NCBI GenBank assembly: GCA_977006965.1
Contig: OZ345384.1
Location: 1,674,001 to 1,738,000 of the forward strand
DNA length: 64,000 nt
From: Phymatolithon calcareum
Taxonomy: Eukaryota > Rhodophyta > Florideophyceae > Hapalidiales
Direction of reading: 5' to 3'
In this document: in pieces, positions 42,116 through 53,544 of the stretch
Numbering within the stretch: the stretch's first letter is position 1
How the letters are laid out: each line of letters starts with the position of its first letter
Notes under the pieces: generated by a model
The model's input: the letters and a program-made list of their open reading frames with translations, nothing else
What the model was told of the DNA's origin: nothing
The model's database searches: none
Program-made: the position numbers and the translations under genes

Positions 42116-42465
42116 TGTAGATGAACCTCGGCGTCCGGCATGGACTAGGTTGCTTTCACCGTAGCATCGGCAAGTATAGGTTTGGTTTTTTAGCTCTTCC
42201 TGCTCTGCCCTCGCTTAGCTTGCGGTAGGTCAGGCTGCTTTTATACCTTTTCTGTAGATGCTATTCTAGTAATTGTGTAGTACTAAATTACGTGGCATCC
42301 CGTTTGGGATTCAGGTACCTATTCAGCAACGATAGCCGTCTCATAGTGTGTGCTGTCCAAATGGTCCCTAGCCCAGAAAACAGGAGCCTAAAGATTATAT
42401 GGAAAATCTTGCATGTAACCTAAAGTAGAATCAAGGCGTCCTCATGCGACGCGCAATTGTCTATA
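42116..42465 (-). repeat. 3' LTR of element G2
   Basis: A 350-bp repeat beginning TGTAGATGAACC on the plus strand and ending GTCTATA. A purine-rich tract (GCAGAGGGCAC, minus strand) abuts it. On the element strand the LTR starts TATAGACA, similar to TGTAGACA of G1. Confidence 0.85.
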
Positions 42466-42494
42466 GTGCCCTCTGCTTGACACCAGTATTGGAA

Positions 42495-43850
42495 TTAAGC
42501 AGTAATGAGGGACAATGCCTGAGCTGCGAGATTTTTCTTGTGGCAAGACTTGAGGAACTCCTTGAGCATGTCTGGTATGTCTTCTTGTAGGACGTCCAAA
42601 TGCTGTAGTGTGAAGTCTTCAGGGTCTGGTAAGCCCAACCATTGGACTTGCATGTATAACTCGCCATTGATTTTTCGTATATCCAAAAGCCTCTCGATAA
42701 CCTCGTATTTGGTTTCAAGATGAACTGCCTGTCTTTTCAACTTGTCACTGGCTTCGTCGGTAAGCCCTTCACGATAGATGAGGATACGGGATGCATGAGC
42801 TTGAACAGGATTTGTTCCATCGAGGAGAGAGATCTCGTAGACAAGCTCGTTGATTACTTTCGTCACACGACGAGGCCCAACCCAACGATTAGCCAATTTG
42901 TGCCCTTTGTCTTGGGCTCGGCGAAGTAGCACAAAGTCGCAGAGATGAAAATTTGGCGCTATGATGTTTGTTTTGCGATTGTGCGAGGCGATTTGCCTCA
43001 TTCTGTTTTTGGTCGAGCGCTGAGACACATCTTTGTGCATCTCATCGAGAGCGTGTTGTATGTCTTCAAGCGCCATTATCTGAACAGCCTTAGCCTGCTC
43101 CATGTTTCGCAGTTCTGTCCCAACTTCAGTAATAAAATTGGTTCGAACTGGCCTAATACCTGTCATTGCCTGGAGAGGGGTCCTGACAGATCCATCTTCG
43201 TTTCGCCCGAGTCTCACAAGCGGAGACTCATTCAGAACTCTTTGCACTAGGGACAAGACTTCAGGCCAATCTTGGGGTGCGAGCTTGAACTCAGAGAGTA
43301 GAGCTCTGGAAGCGCGCAGAACTTCTCTCATAACTCTCTCCACGGTTCCATTGGCCCAAGGTGAGTAGGCAACCACGAAGTGATGATTGATTTTCAACTG
43401 CGAAGCAAGTTCGTTCATGACCTGGTTCTTAAAATGTGAACCCTGGTCCGATATCCAGTAGCTCATTTCGGTGTAAGTTTGTATCCAATCCATCATTGCC
43501 TTGGAGACCTCTAATGCTTCGCATTTCACAACAGGAACCAGCCATAAGTATCCAGAAAGATCGTCCTTGAGAACGAGCACGTACTTCTTCCCTGTTGAAG
43601 AGTTGCCCATGAACAAAAAATCAAAGTGGACAATTTCATTTGGCTTTGTCGCATGTTTGGTTATTGCGAGCGGACGTGGAATTTTTTCCCCTGTGGAAGA
43701 GATGAGACAGTGAATACAATGCCTCACGAATTCTTTGCAGTCGTCCTGTATAGAGTCCCAATAGTATTTCTCACGAAGAATTTCGAGGGTGGTGTTACTG
43801 CCCCTGTGCCCCTTAGCACTAGTGTCTATTTGACGGAAATTTTCCCTCAA
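42495..43850 (-). CDS. Gypsy integrase with chromodomain-like C-terminus (G2)
   Basis: A 451-codon frame, its 5' end cut by the DNA element at 43823. It has the zinc-finger half HRGS...CKEFVRHCIHC, then core motifs FDFLFMG (Asp), ISDQGSHFKN (Asp) and SPWANGTVERV (Glu), then a GPRRVTKV region and a chromodomain-like tail (LYMQVQWLGLPDPEDFTLQHL). The first codons after the insertion (AKGHRGS) join in frame with the RT-side fragment across the CTAG duplication, showing the polyprotein was once continuous. Integrase inserts the cDNA; the chromodomain-like tail would target it to modified nucleosomes. Confidence 0.85.
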   Translation of the reverse strand: MRENFRQIDTSAKGHRGSNTTLEILREKYYWDSIQDDCKEFVRHCIHCLISSTGEKIPRPLAITKHATKPNEIVHFDFLFMGNSSTGKKYVLVLKDDLSGYLWLVPVVKCEALEVSKAMMDWIQTYTEMSYWISDQGSHFKNQVMNELASQLKINHHFVVAYSPWANGTVERVMREVLRASRALLSEFKLAPQDWPEVLSLVQRVLNESPLVRLGRNEDGSVRTPLQAMTGIRPVRTNFITEVGTELRNMEQAKAVQIMALEDIQHALDEMHKDVSQRSTKNRMRQIASHNRKTNIIAPNFHLCDFVLLRRAQDKGHKLANRWVGPRRVTKVINELVYEISLLDGTNPVQAHASRILIYREGLTDEASDKLKRQAVHLETKYEVIERLLDIRKINGELYMQVQWLGLPDPEDFTLQHLDVLQEDIPDMLKEFLKSCHKKNLAAQALSLITA

Positions 43851-45792
43851 TTGAGGGGCACTTTTCCCTCAATTGAGGGAATAAGATTCAATTAATTTTT
43901 TGCACATGAAAGCTTCTCGCTATCAAGCGCATCAACAGCGCCAAGCTCATAGAGGTCTTCAGCATGCATAGTGAAGAAGTTACTAACAGTAGAAGTGTCG
44001 CTAATGTATATTGTGGCACTATCAAGCGCATTACATGGGGAGCACACAATGGTCGAGGTCTTGCATTTTCAAGCTCTGCAGTTGTTTTGCACAACAAAAG
44101 TAGTCATCATGACCTCTGCAGTCATCCTTTTATTTTTCTTAGGGTAACGTGGCGTCCAACACTGCTCTCGAATTCAAATGTACGCTCTGGGGCGACTGAA
44201 CGTCGACAAGTAATGCGCGTGTCAAATGATCTCGATGAGCTTCTCGCCCGGCACTTCACAAAACCTTCGCTGCGTCATGTGCTGCCGGCACTCTGCATGG
44301 GCACCAGAGAATAACAGCCAGCTAACAACCTAGAAAATCGCCAGAAGAGTTAGATGACCCCTATGAACTATAGGCGCACTGTTGAATCTCTGCAGAGTCA
44401 GGACTCACCAAGTATGAATCCGCAGATGCAATGCGCCTTATACCGACATACGCGGCCACAAGGCAGCACAGAACTGCCATTACGTGGGCCATCTCGCCTT
44501 CAAAATCTCTTTGACACAGTGTGCTTTCTGTGGTCCTTCATGGGATCGACTGAATCTTGACCGAGCGACCAGCGGTACTGCACAGAATACATGTCGCCTA
44601 ATTCACTTGATTGCACTCTTAAAGAAATCAATCGGAGGTATTCGGCCACGTCATCCCAGTTTTTAAAGAAGAAGGGCCGGGAAATATTTCTTCGGCCTGG
44701 TAGACTTCCAGAAAGCGCTCTCAGCGCCGAACTCAGCTTTTGCCATGAGGACGAGTATTTCGAAAAACCTAATAGGCTCTGTCAGTGTAGTCTCTTTTCG
44801 ACCCTTTCTTCTTAGCTTAACGGACGTCCAAGCAGCAAGCTTTCCCAGGTAACTTGGGGACACATCGTCACCACGCAATCGTACTTCGAATGAAGTCCAG
44901 TACCACAGTTCTCGGATAAGAAGTCTCCGTTTAGAGTGCGAAGTTTCTAAAACTGAGAGGAAAATCGTCCCTAGAACGGACATAGAACTTTCCGGTTGTA
45001 CCTTGGCACCCAATGAGCGCTAGTATTCGGCTCGCGCTCGGGCGTGATGGCATCAAGTTCGCCGTTCGATGATTGGTCCCAAGGGCCCTGTAAGACTTCG
45101 GCGAGAGAGCTCGGAAGAGGGCATTTAGAGCTTCTGAAGGTTGTCTCGAAGTCTGTGTGCCATTCTGAGGAGCATGTGATCGCGACTGTAGACGATAAAC
45201 AGGCGTTTTGCGATGAAGATGGGCAAAGATGATCACTGTAAGCAGGCCTGGGCGATACCGCGCTTTTGCCTGTGTTGGCTCGGTTCAAGCTGCTCAGCGT
45301 CTGGAATGTCATCGTTAGCGTTCTTTGCCTTGACATTGACAATACTGACTGTCTTAATCGTAGTCTTCTTCAAAGGATGACGAATTAAGACCCATTTCAC
45401 GCAATGTGACATGCTCGCGCGACCATTGATTTTTTCCCCAAGTACATTCTGAACCATACTACCCATCGTTTTTGACTTCGAAAAGGCTCCGCGTAGTCTG
45501 GAGCACTCTGCGAGACCGTTTACCGATGCTGCCTTGGTGTGTACTGATGTACCGACCGCGCGCGGGCGGTGTTTTTCTCCTGGAATGGCAGGTCTGGTAC
45601 TTCTGAGCGGCCAACATATTTTCGTTGCTAGCGCCGAACGAAGCGAATTTAAGGTAGTATTGTGGGTACTCCTCGAACAGAACATAAGCCAGCTTTACGA
45701 ATATGGCATGAGCGATCTGTTTCGAATTTGTTTTATGGATTTTTTCGAGCTTTCAAATCGCCCCTCAATTGAGGGGGTTCGTCAAATAGACA
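43823..45792 (-). mobile_element. piggyBac-like DNA transposon relic nested in G2
   Basis: The ends are 13-bp perfect inverted repeats (TGTCTATTTGACG) flanked by CTAG on both sides (43819-43822 and 45793-45796). Removing one copy restores the gypsy frame (VVSHSSAKGHRG). Near each end lies the palindrome CCCTCAATTGAGGG, twice on the left and once on the right. The minus strand has broken coding: TLTEPIRFFEILVLM, then KNWDDVAEYLRLISL, resembling the start of the DDE_Tnp_1_7 (piggyBac) domain and matching the relic at 57761-57961. Typical piggyBac duplicates TTAA, so the family assignment is tentative; the insertion itself is certain. Confidence 0.65.
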
Positions 45793-47750
45793 CTAGAATG
45801 GGAAACAACGAGAAGTCGGTACTGCAGATCATGGGCGTTAGGAGGAATGACAATCTTGCCGTTTTTTAGGGCAAGTCCGGCGGTGGAGAACTCAACATTT
45901 AGCTCTTTAGCTTCCTTCTGGATAACCATAATCTCTTCAATGTCGGGCCATACAAGGCTGTCATCGTTGGGGGATGGTGCGATGTCAGTCGACTCCAGTA
46001 TATGTGTGATCGTCTTGGTACTGCACTGTTGACCTCGATATCCGCGCAGCCATCGAGTCATGATGTCCGCCATGACATTTTTATCCCCGTCCACATGTTC
46101 GATCACGTACTGAAACTTGGCTAGGTATAAACCCCAACGTTCCACTTTAACAACCTTGTGCCTTCCGAGAGGTGGCTCCCGAACGTGAGGGTTGAAAACG
46201 AACAGGAGGTTGCGATGATCGGTGTAGAGATGTATCTCTGTTTCTGAAAGAAGCATGTAGTCCAGCTTTTTGAAAACGTCAAATATTGCAAAAGCTTCTT
46301 TTTCAAATGTTGTCCAGCGATGTCTTCCATCACTTGCCTTGAATTCCGCACTCAAAAATGCCAACGGTTCATGAGTTTGTTCAAGAGTGGGTTTTTCTAG
46401 CTCCTCGCGGCCACATTGCGTCACCACTGCTGCCCAATAGCAATCCGAGGCATCGGTGTATATGCACAGTGGTTTAGTGGTGTCACGATGGCTTAATTTA
46501 ACTGCATCTTTGAGACTTTCATGAAGATCACAGTACGCCTTCTCGTGTATGGGCCCCCATGACAGTTTAGAAAGTTGCAGGTTAGCAATGGACTTTGTGG
46601 TGCGACGTCCAGAGATTGTATACGCGTCCTCGAGAACTTGCCTGAGAGGGGCAATACGTTTCGTATAGTCAGGGATGCTTGTGCACATCCATTGCGTACA
46701 GTATATGAATTGACTCAATTCTTCTGCCGTAACAGGCAGAGAGATATCAAGAAGTCCGGAGAGCCGGCTTGGGTCAAACTTGACTCCTTCTCCGTCAATG
46801 ATTCGTCCACACCACCGTACGAAGAGCGCGAAGAGAATAGATTTCAGAACAGAGATTTTGAGGTTTCTTTCTCTGCATATCTTGAACAATTGCTCCAAAA
46901 TGTCGATTAGCTCCTGCTCGGTCGATGAGTGAAGTAGAAAGTGATCGAGCCAAGCCTTGAGGTGCTCACGAATGGAGACAAAGCAAGGCTCAACACGAGA
47001 TTGGAAGTTAGCGGCACTGTTTCGTCCTCCTTGTAACGTTCGAGTCGGTCTTAGAACACCCCTTGAGGTAATGAAGCTGTGATACGTTTGGGAAGATTCT
47101 TCAAGTGGCAGCTGCCAGTACCCCGAAACAAAATCGATAACTGCGAAGTATTTGCTTTTAGCCAAATCCAAAAGCTCAGAATCCACGTGTGGCATAGGCC
47201 ACGGCATAGGTATTGTGGCAGAGTTAACGGGGCGAAGGTCAAGGGTTAGTCGAAAATTTGTGGGTGCCGGCTTTGGGACCAAAAGCGGGGCAGCAGCCCA
47301 GGTTGGGTTGGTCTCGGGGACTACAAATCCATATTCGAGAAGTCGGTCGAAATATGTGTCCATGAACCTCCTTTGAGGCTCCGAGTATCGTCTAGTTCTT
47401 GCGATTACGGGCTTCGAAGTATGGTCGAGCTGTATCTGCATCGGTTCAACATTAGCTGGCGCATCATTCCCCAGGCGGATCCGGAATATGTCCTTGTACT
47501 CTGTAGTAACTTCTTTAAGTCTCTGTAGGGCTTTGGGGCTCATTCCATTTTCACTTGCAGTGCTTAGTAAACTGTTGAGTGCGTGATATAGCTCCGCTGG
47601 CGTATCAGTTCCGAGATCAGCGAAGCACTCTTCGTCGAGCTGCGTGGTATCCTTATCTTCCTCAAATCCCTGTGAATGGAATACCCCTTGGTTCATGATA
47701 TACGCCAGGGTTCCCTTACCATGATTGTGGTCCGGTACGACGTCATTCAT
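45765..47750 (-). pseudogene. Gypsy reverse transcriptase-RNase H (G2)
   Basis: A 661-codon frame. RT motifs are seen: RYSEPQRRFMDTYFDRLLEYGFV, FRLTLDLRPVNSAT, FAVIDFVSGYWQLPL and LQGGRNSAANFQ. The active-site segment reads AWLDHFLLHS, with His where the second catalytic Asp of the (Y/L)xDD motif belongs. RNase H follows: IYTDASDCYWAAVV, FEKEAFAI and LYTDHRNLLFVF. The last residues are read from the inserted DNA transposon. The altered Asp pair should abolish polymerase activity, so this copy is probably dead even without the insertion. Confidence 0.85.
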
Positions 47751-47795
47751 GTCGATTTCAGACCCTAATTTCTCAAATGCAGCCTTGAGCAGTTT

Positions 47796-48527
47796 TTAGG
47801 GATCGAGACCGAGGGCACGTAGCACATGTCGCCCTAGAAGAGGAACTTCGGTTTCGGAATTGGTCACATACCAGACTGTGTTACGTAGATTCAAGCCTGT
47901 TCCGTGCCGTATAGATAACGTCACTGTCATCTTAACCGTATGCGTACATTCAACGAAGATGTTTGCATCCTCGCCCATGTTTTTGATAGCCAGCCCATAC
48001 CGATGAGGTGGAACAAGAGGGGTAACTTCCATTACAGCGCCCCTTGTCCGCATGTTTTCAAACAGCTTCTTATCAATGAGATTAATATCCGAACCGCTGT
48101 CCGTGCACAATGACGATTCAACAGCTCCACCGAAGATAGCAGAGACAATAAAATCATTGACCGGGTGTTTTTCGGATGACTTGACAGTTTTTGTCTCACC
48201 CTTATTGCGTTTCTTTTCGTTCTTATATTTCTCGATAAGTGCAGGTTTTTCCTCCTCTGGGCAATCTTTGCAGTCCCGCAAGAAATGACGAAAACTTTTC
48301 AAAGTGTGTAGGCCACAAGCACAATGGCTTAATATCGTTCTTAGACATGTTGTTCTTCGTCCGTGCGCTGGTGGAAGATTTTTGAGTTTGACCTTTTGCA
48401 GGCGCCTTTCCGGACATATCAGGATGACTTGGAGCTCGAGCTGAGGCCTTTGATGTCGCACCAAAACTCTTTGCTTTCTCAATGTGTTCAGCCTGTTCTG
48501 CAACATGCTTGATAAACTTTCGGACAT
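47796..48527 (-). pseudogene. Gypsy zinc-knuckle/protease segment (G2)
   Basis: From about 48330 downward the minus-strand frame carries a Cys/His stretch (CACGLHTLKSFRHFLRDCKDC), a Lys-rich linker and a retropepsin-like domain with SLCTDSGSDINLI (catalytic D-S/T-G) and LLGRHVLRALGLD near its end. It continues the gag frame of 48223-49173 after a frame change, which could be a programmed shift or decay. Confidence 0.7.
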
Positions 48528-49173
48528 CCTTTTTTAAGTCCGGCCTGTAATCGATGTGTTTTTCAATCTGGTTCTTCAGAGCGATGGGGTGCAGTGCCCT
48601 CGTGAGGTGCTGAACCGTCATTTTTGGGTTTGTGTCCTTGAACGTTGAATACCCAATGTCCGCCATACGCTTGAGATAGTCGGCAACAAGCTGCTTGATT
48701 CTTGCGCTTGCATCCGTGATGTGTGTTGGTGTGCGTAGACCAACAAGTGCTGCCTCGATAATCTGTGTATCGGGTGCCCTGGAGCTAGCGGTTTTAACAA
48801 ATGTTTCGAGTACGGTCTTGATGTGGTCGGAGGTTATGTTCTTGAGTTCAGCATGAGGAGCAACTTCGTCGAATTCGCCCATAAAGTGCATGCTGCGAAG
48901 TAATTGAGGGTCGACAGAGACAAGAAAACTTGCTGGAGATAGCGAAGGAATCTCCTTTTGCTTCTCAGAGATCTGTAACTCGTACTGTGTCCTCTTGTCC
49001 ATGAACTTGATAATCTCGGATGGATCAAGAGAGGTGAGAATAGGGTGGCTAGTAGGCGTGAACAGAGCCATGGCCCCAGAGGGTCCATCCGTCGTATTCG
49101 AACTTGAGCCTGGCTCCGTCATCGTGACTGAGGAACCTTGTGCTTGGCTCTGAGAGCGCGTCAATACCATCAA
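48223..49173 (-). CDS. Gypsy Gag-like protein (G2)
   Basis: A 316-codon frame starting about 35 bp inside the 5' LTR. It has a Ser/Thr/Gln-rich N-terminus (MVLTRSQSQAQ), a helical capsid-like middle (about 90-240) and a basic C-terminus with KAPAKGQTQKSS. No catalytic motif is present. Position and composition identify it as Gag. Translation past about 48330 in this frame is probably out of the original frame. Confidence 0.7.
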   Translation of the reverse strand: MMVLTRSQSQAQGSSVTMTEPGSSSNTTDGPSGAMALFTPTSHPILTSLDPSEIIKFMDKRTQYELQISEKQKEIPSLSPASFLVSVDPQLLRSMHFMGEFDEVAPHAELKNITSDHIKTVLETFVKTASSRAPDTQIIEAALVGLRTPTHITDASARIKQLVADYLKRMADIGYSTFKDTNPKMTVQHLTRALHPIALKNQIEKHIDYRPDLKKDVRKFIKHVAEQAEHIEKAKSFGATSKASARAPSHPDMSGKAPAKGQTQKSSTSARTKNNMSKNDIKPLCLWPTHFEKFSSFLAGLQRLPRGGKTCTYREI

Positions 49174-49208
49174 TCGAGCGACTGTCTCCTGCAGGTGACA
49201 GAAATTTC

Positions 49209-49559
49209 TGTAGATGAACCTCGACGTCCGGCATGGACTAGGTTGCTTTCACCGTAGCATCGGCAAGTATAGGTTTCGTTTTTTTAGCTCTTCCTGCTCT
49301 GCCCTCGCTTAGCTTGCGGTAGGTCAGGCTGCTTTTATACCTTTTCTGTAGATGCTATTCTAGTAATTGTGTAGTACTAAATTACGTGGCATCCCGTTTG
49401 GGATTCAGGTACCTATTCAGCAACGATAGCCGTCTCATAGTGTGTGCTGTCCAAATGGTCCCTAGCCCAGAAAACAGGAGCCTAAAGATTACATGGAAAA
49501 TCTTGCATGTAACCTAAAGTAGAATCAAGGCCTCCTCATGCGACGCGCAATTGTCTATA
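49209..49559 (-). repeat. 5' LTR of element G2
   Basis: This is the 351-bp partner of 42116-42465. Inside it, on the plus strand, lies AGAAATTTC (49200-49208), shared with G1 at the same place. There is no TGG primer-binding site directly adjacent. Confidence 0.85.
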
Positions 49560-49962
49560 ACATACATGTTCAGTCTGCGCTGCACTGCATGTATCCGTTT
49601 TCTGCGAGATGCCTTCTTAGCCCTTCAGTGAATATTCTTGGTGCATAGGTGTCCCAAAGAGACTTTTCACCATTCGAGCGACTTTTCCGGGGAATCGCTG
49701 TGTTCCGTAGAAGTGTGGAAGTGTTTACATATACAGTAGTTCGGGTCCTTCGTAATACTCGTGATGAAACGCGCTGACCAGATCGAGGTGGTACGGAGTA
49801 AGTTTCATTTGGGCGGGGATAGCAAGCATTAAACGTATTGAATCTCTACCTGCCGCGTATGCCGCGACTGTTTCTAGATCGTAATGGATACCTAGTATGA
49901 GTTTGTTTCCGGGATACGATGCCCGTACTTTGTAATTGATATCTTTTCCTTCCTTGTCATGC

Positions 49963-51320
49963 TTATGCGCAGCGTAAAAAAGGTTTGGAAACTAGTGAAT
50001 TGTCAGGGAGATCGCCAATATCGACATATTGGAATGTGCCATATTCCTCGCGAATTTGCATTTCTGCGTCAGCGCTTTGTCTTGCTTGTGAGAGATACCG
50101 CGATGCTGGAGTGGGATAGAGGGACTCTTCCCTTATGCATGGGAAGTGTCCTCTTTGCTCAATTGGGGTCTGGTAATTGTGCGGTTCAGCACCGCTTATA
50201 TCTGCCGTGGGTTTGGATGAATCCCTGGATACTCGAAACATGCTCACGCTCTGTTCTGCGTGTGGAATAACGCGATGAAGGTTGACTCGTGGATCCTGTT
50301 GTTCCGTTGGTGGGTTAGCATGCCCATACAGTCTTTGCGGGTCAAATTTTGGAATGTAAGGGCGGAAGTTCACGATGCGACATGTGAGTAGTTGGCCGAT
50401 ACTTGGAGAAATGACTTTGTAGTGGTGGTCTCCAATGGTGAATATGTATCGTACTGAAATTCCGCGTGCATCATTTTTCTTCTTGATATTTTTGAGACTA
50501 GGGATATATCCGTATTCCCCAAACATTCGAAATTTGTCCAAACGAGTAGAAGTGGGAGTCATGGGGCTGCATTTCGATCGCAGAGTCTCCCACAATCGCC
50601 TCGGTATGTCTTCAATCGTACGGTAGATTGTATTGTTTGTTTTGACCAAAGTGTCAAGAACGCATATCACCTAACATTTCGAAAAGAGCATCTTTGCCAC
50701 ATTTAGAGTAGCCCTAATTCTTGACATGGGCGTTCTGTTGAGTCGCTCGGCCACAGAGTTCACCTGGGGTATGTGTTGTGGTAGAATTCAAGTCGATGGC
50801 TCGCTGACCAAATGTTTCAATAAGCTTTTTCGGTGAGGTATTCGTTCGCGTTGTCGCATCTGATTTTCGCTAGTGGATAACCAAACTGATGCGCAATGTT
50901 TTCTATAGCTTCGAGATCATACTTCCCGGCTTTGTTCCTGTTCGTCAGCAGATAAAACAGCTGCATGCGAATATGTAGCTCGATAAACGTAATGAAGTAT
51001 GGGTGTCCCTCATTTGTTTTTGGGGAAAGAGCCAGCGATATCGGTCACCACTGTGTGACTCGGCGGAGATCATTTCCTCAAGGAGAGGTGCGGTGCTTTT
51101 TGAAAGTGTCCAATAGAACAGCCCTGAAAATGCATGGTGGGTATGCCAGTCTGTAGTGATGTTGGTGGCCCCATGCTGTATGGAAATCTGGCCATCTGAT
51201 ATACTGTATTTTACGATTAGTGACATGGTTTAAGCGTAAATCCCAGGTATGTGCCACATCGCATTTCTTTTTCTGCTCTAGAGGCACGTCGGGCAAATGA
51301 TCAGGGTACGGAATCACGTG
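49963..51320 (-). pseudogene. Copia integrase remnants
   Basis: Broken minus-strand frames read, in order, a pre-integrase motif (HTWDLRLNHVTNRKI), core pieces ending in PQHIPQVNSVAERLNRT (compare PQQNGVAERxNRT) and a C-terminal part with LDKFRMFGEYGYIP and YKVISPSIGQLLTCRIVNF. Several stops and frameshifts separate them. Confidence 0.7.
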
Positions 51321-51682
51321 TGTGATTCTATCAGATTATTTGTCTCGTGTGTTTACTGGTTCCTCGATTCTCTTGTTCTGAAATTGGATGATGATGCGCT
51401 GTTTTGCTTTTGTTGTGTTCTTCCCGTTAGGTTTCATTTCCATGGCGTTGCCATGCCTGTTACGAGCGTTTTATTCGTTTTCGAAAGTATTGGTCTATCT
51501 TTTTCTGTCCTTCGACGCCATGTGCTGCACGTTTCTCCTTGATAGACTCGTCGTTAAGTTGCAGCCGAATTCTGTATACACCTTTGTGTTTCTCAATGTT
51601 TGCCAGTGTATATGTGTCGTTGGGCCTGTGCTTGATTTACAGTATTAGTCCTCCTGTTGCTGATAGCAGCACTTGACAGTTG

Positions 51683-52825
51683 TTATCCGTCGTCGTGACA
51701 AATTTCGCCAATGTTAATCGTGTCGCCTTCCTTAGTATTTAGCTTGGCTGAGCCACTTGCGGTAATCTCTGCAGTTGAGCCGTCAAGTAATATAGCCGTT
51801 GTCGATGACGATTTCTGTGTCCTGTTTCGATGTGCATTGAAAGAAGGGCTGCATGCCGAGTCAATGGTATAGTAAGAAACATCGAAATCATCGTTTACTC
51901 TGTCTTCATCTGTCGGGTCTTGTTCCTCATAGTGTGCTTGTTCAAACGAATTATTCATCGCTCCTATGTGTCGCATACGATCCTCGTGCTTACGATGTTC
52001 GCCTCTTCCGCGACCGCGTCCCCGCCCACGAGCTCTTTCACGGTAGTCTCGAGTGCCACCACGTCCTGGGTACATTGGTCCGCGTGAGTCGTCATAACTA
52101 GAGCGCTACAGTACATAGGTTTTTGCTAAAGCGTGACGTCGGAGATCCCAGCAGTATGCAGTTGTATGGTTCCCAAATCGCTTGTGGAAGACGCACTACT
52201 AGCTTCCTGATGCCATCTGATCATTTTTTCGTTGTCCTAATTGCCTTGTTGCAGATGTGGGGGTGCTGCTGAGCAGGGCATAAAGTGTCTTGAATTCCCG
52301 CACGGAGGTTGGTCGATTGGAAAGAAGTATTGGGATATTCGTTGCAAGCGATGGTCGAGCGGCTAGTCGTGATTTGCTCATTATCGACGTGAGGGCATTC
52401 GACCTGATAATTTCTTGGCGGAGCTCTAGATGCCTGTTCACATAGTCGTCGATTTCTTCCTAAGGTTTTATCGTCAACTGCTGGGATTTGCTGGTCCGGT
52501 ATTCTAGAGATTCGTTTGCTTGAAAGTGTTCGACTAGTTTCGTGCAAATCTGATGTAGATCCAGCTCAGGTGCGCTGTCACCTATTTGTAGAACAATTTG
52601 AGGCGATAGCGTGTATGTTATAGGTCTACGAGCTTGCGCCAGCTTCTTCACATAAATTGTCTTTTCTTCCAATGATGCATCAGCCCTGGGTGGTGGTATG
52701 GCGTCCGTGATGTGTTCGAGTATATCATTTTCGGCGGCGAATGCAGCTGTCGCCAGCTTCCAGATCGTGTAGTTTTTGTTGTTCAGAATCGGGGGTGATA
52801 GGGCCAACGTGTTGGCCATTGTCAC
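51683..52825 (-). pseudogene. Copia Gag and protease remnants
   Basis: Frame 52460-52825 is a copia-type Gag start (LNNKNYTIWKLATAAFAAEND, then LEEKTIYVKKLAQARRPI). Frame 52199-52547 continues it after a shift. Frame 51683-52075 has an Arg/Gly-rich stretch (RGRGRGRG) and a protease motif YTIDSACS in place of the usual DSGAS. Confidence 0.72.
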
Positions 52826-53029
52826 AGGTTTCGGGGTGCGCCACGGCTGTAGTTTGAACCTGCCGTTCGTCTTGCTCTTGTATTGCTACGTTTTCGATGA
52901 GATCGGAGATGTGTCCTCGCAGGCTTCTTCGTCGCGCGCGCACTACCTCTCTCGTACCGCGGTGCAGCGTTCTTCAACCGATCAGCGTCAAACTCCGTCA
53001 CTGTGAGACGGAGATACCTGATCGAGGGA

Positions 53030-53507
53030 TGCTGTCCCTCTAGCTTCATTGTTGTTATACACCAGAATGAATCGATGGTGGAACGATTCTGGTTGGTTGA
53101 ATATTGGTTGGAATGTGGTGGAAAATGTTGGAACACGGAAAGCAAAGAAGCGTTGGTGCTTGACTTTACTTGTGGTTTGGTTCTGAGTTGTTTTCTTATC
53201 CGAGCTACTCGGCTCCGGCTTGGAGCTGCTTCAGTAGTCTTCGGCGTCGCGCAGCAAGCGCTAACTAAGTAGTGGAGTAAAAAGTTGAGGGTATAGAACT
53301 GCTGTGCATTTGTTAAATACACATTAAAAAGTCCAATTCTTACACTAATTACAGTTACGTAAGCCGTTAAGGCAAAGGACAGCTTGCCTTATGCCTCCCG
53401 TGCAGCACACTTACCGGCATAAGGACAGCTAGCCTTATGCCTCCGTGCCGCACATCTAGCATTCATGCTGGCGTTCGAGGACATACATATTGAACCAAGT
53501 TATGACA
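53030..53507 (-). repeat. 5' LTR of the copia element
   Basis: About 478 bp, starting TGCTGTCCCTC and ending TTATGACA on the plus strand (TG...CA). Both ends match the shortened left LTR at 40990. Within it, two near-copies of GGACAGCTWGCCTTATGCCTCC lie at 53379 and 53425. Confidence 0.6.
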
Positions 53508-53544
53508 CCCTTATAGAGAACGCTGTGTAAAATGCCACAACCTA

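Larger units (their letters stand above)
42116..49559 (-). mobile_element. Ty3/gypsy chromovirus-like LTR retrotransposon (element G2)
   Basis: A nearly full-length element with LTRs at 42116-42465 and 49209-49559, flanked by the 4-bp duplication ACAT (42112-42115 and 49560-49563). The LTRs differ by about four substitutions and one single-base indel, so insertion is fairly recent. The order on the minus strand is gag, protease, RT, RNase H, [DNA transposon], integrase, chromodomain-like tail. It sits inside the copia RT gene. Lesions: a gag/protease frame change, an altered RT active site, and the insertion that separates RNase H from integrase. Confidence 0.9.
40990..53507 (-). mobile_element. 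Ty1/copia LTR retrotransposon, split by nested insertions
   Basis: On the minus strand, copia-order domains are found: gag (near 52460-52825), RNA-binding/protease (51683-52075), integrase (about 49963-51320), then RT and RNase H (41088-42115). The RT is interrupted by the gypsy element G2 (42116-49559). LTR sequences lie at both ends (40990-41095 and 53030-53507), both starting TGCTGTCCC. Multiple frameshifts and stops make it inactive. No clear target duplication is left at the outer ends. The left LTR ends 137 bp from the start codon of receptor copy 3. Confidence 0.8.
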
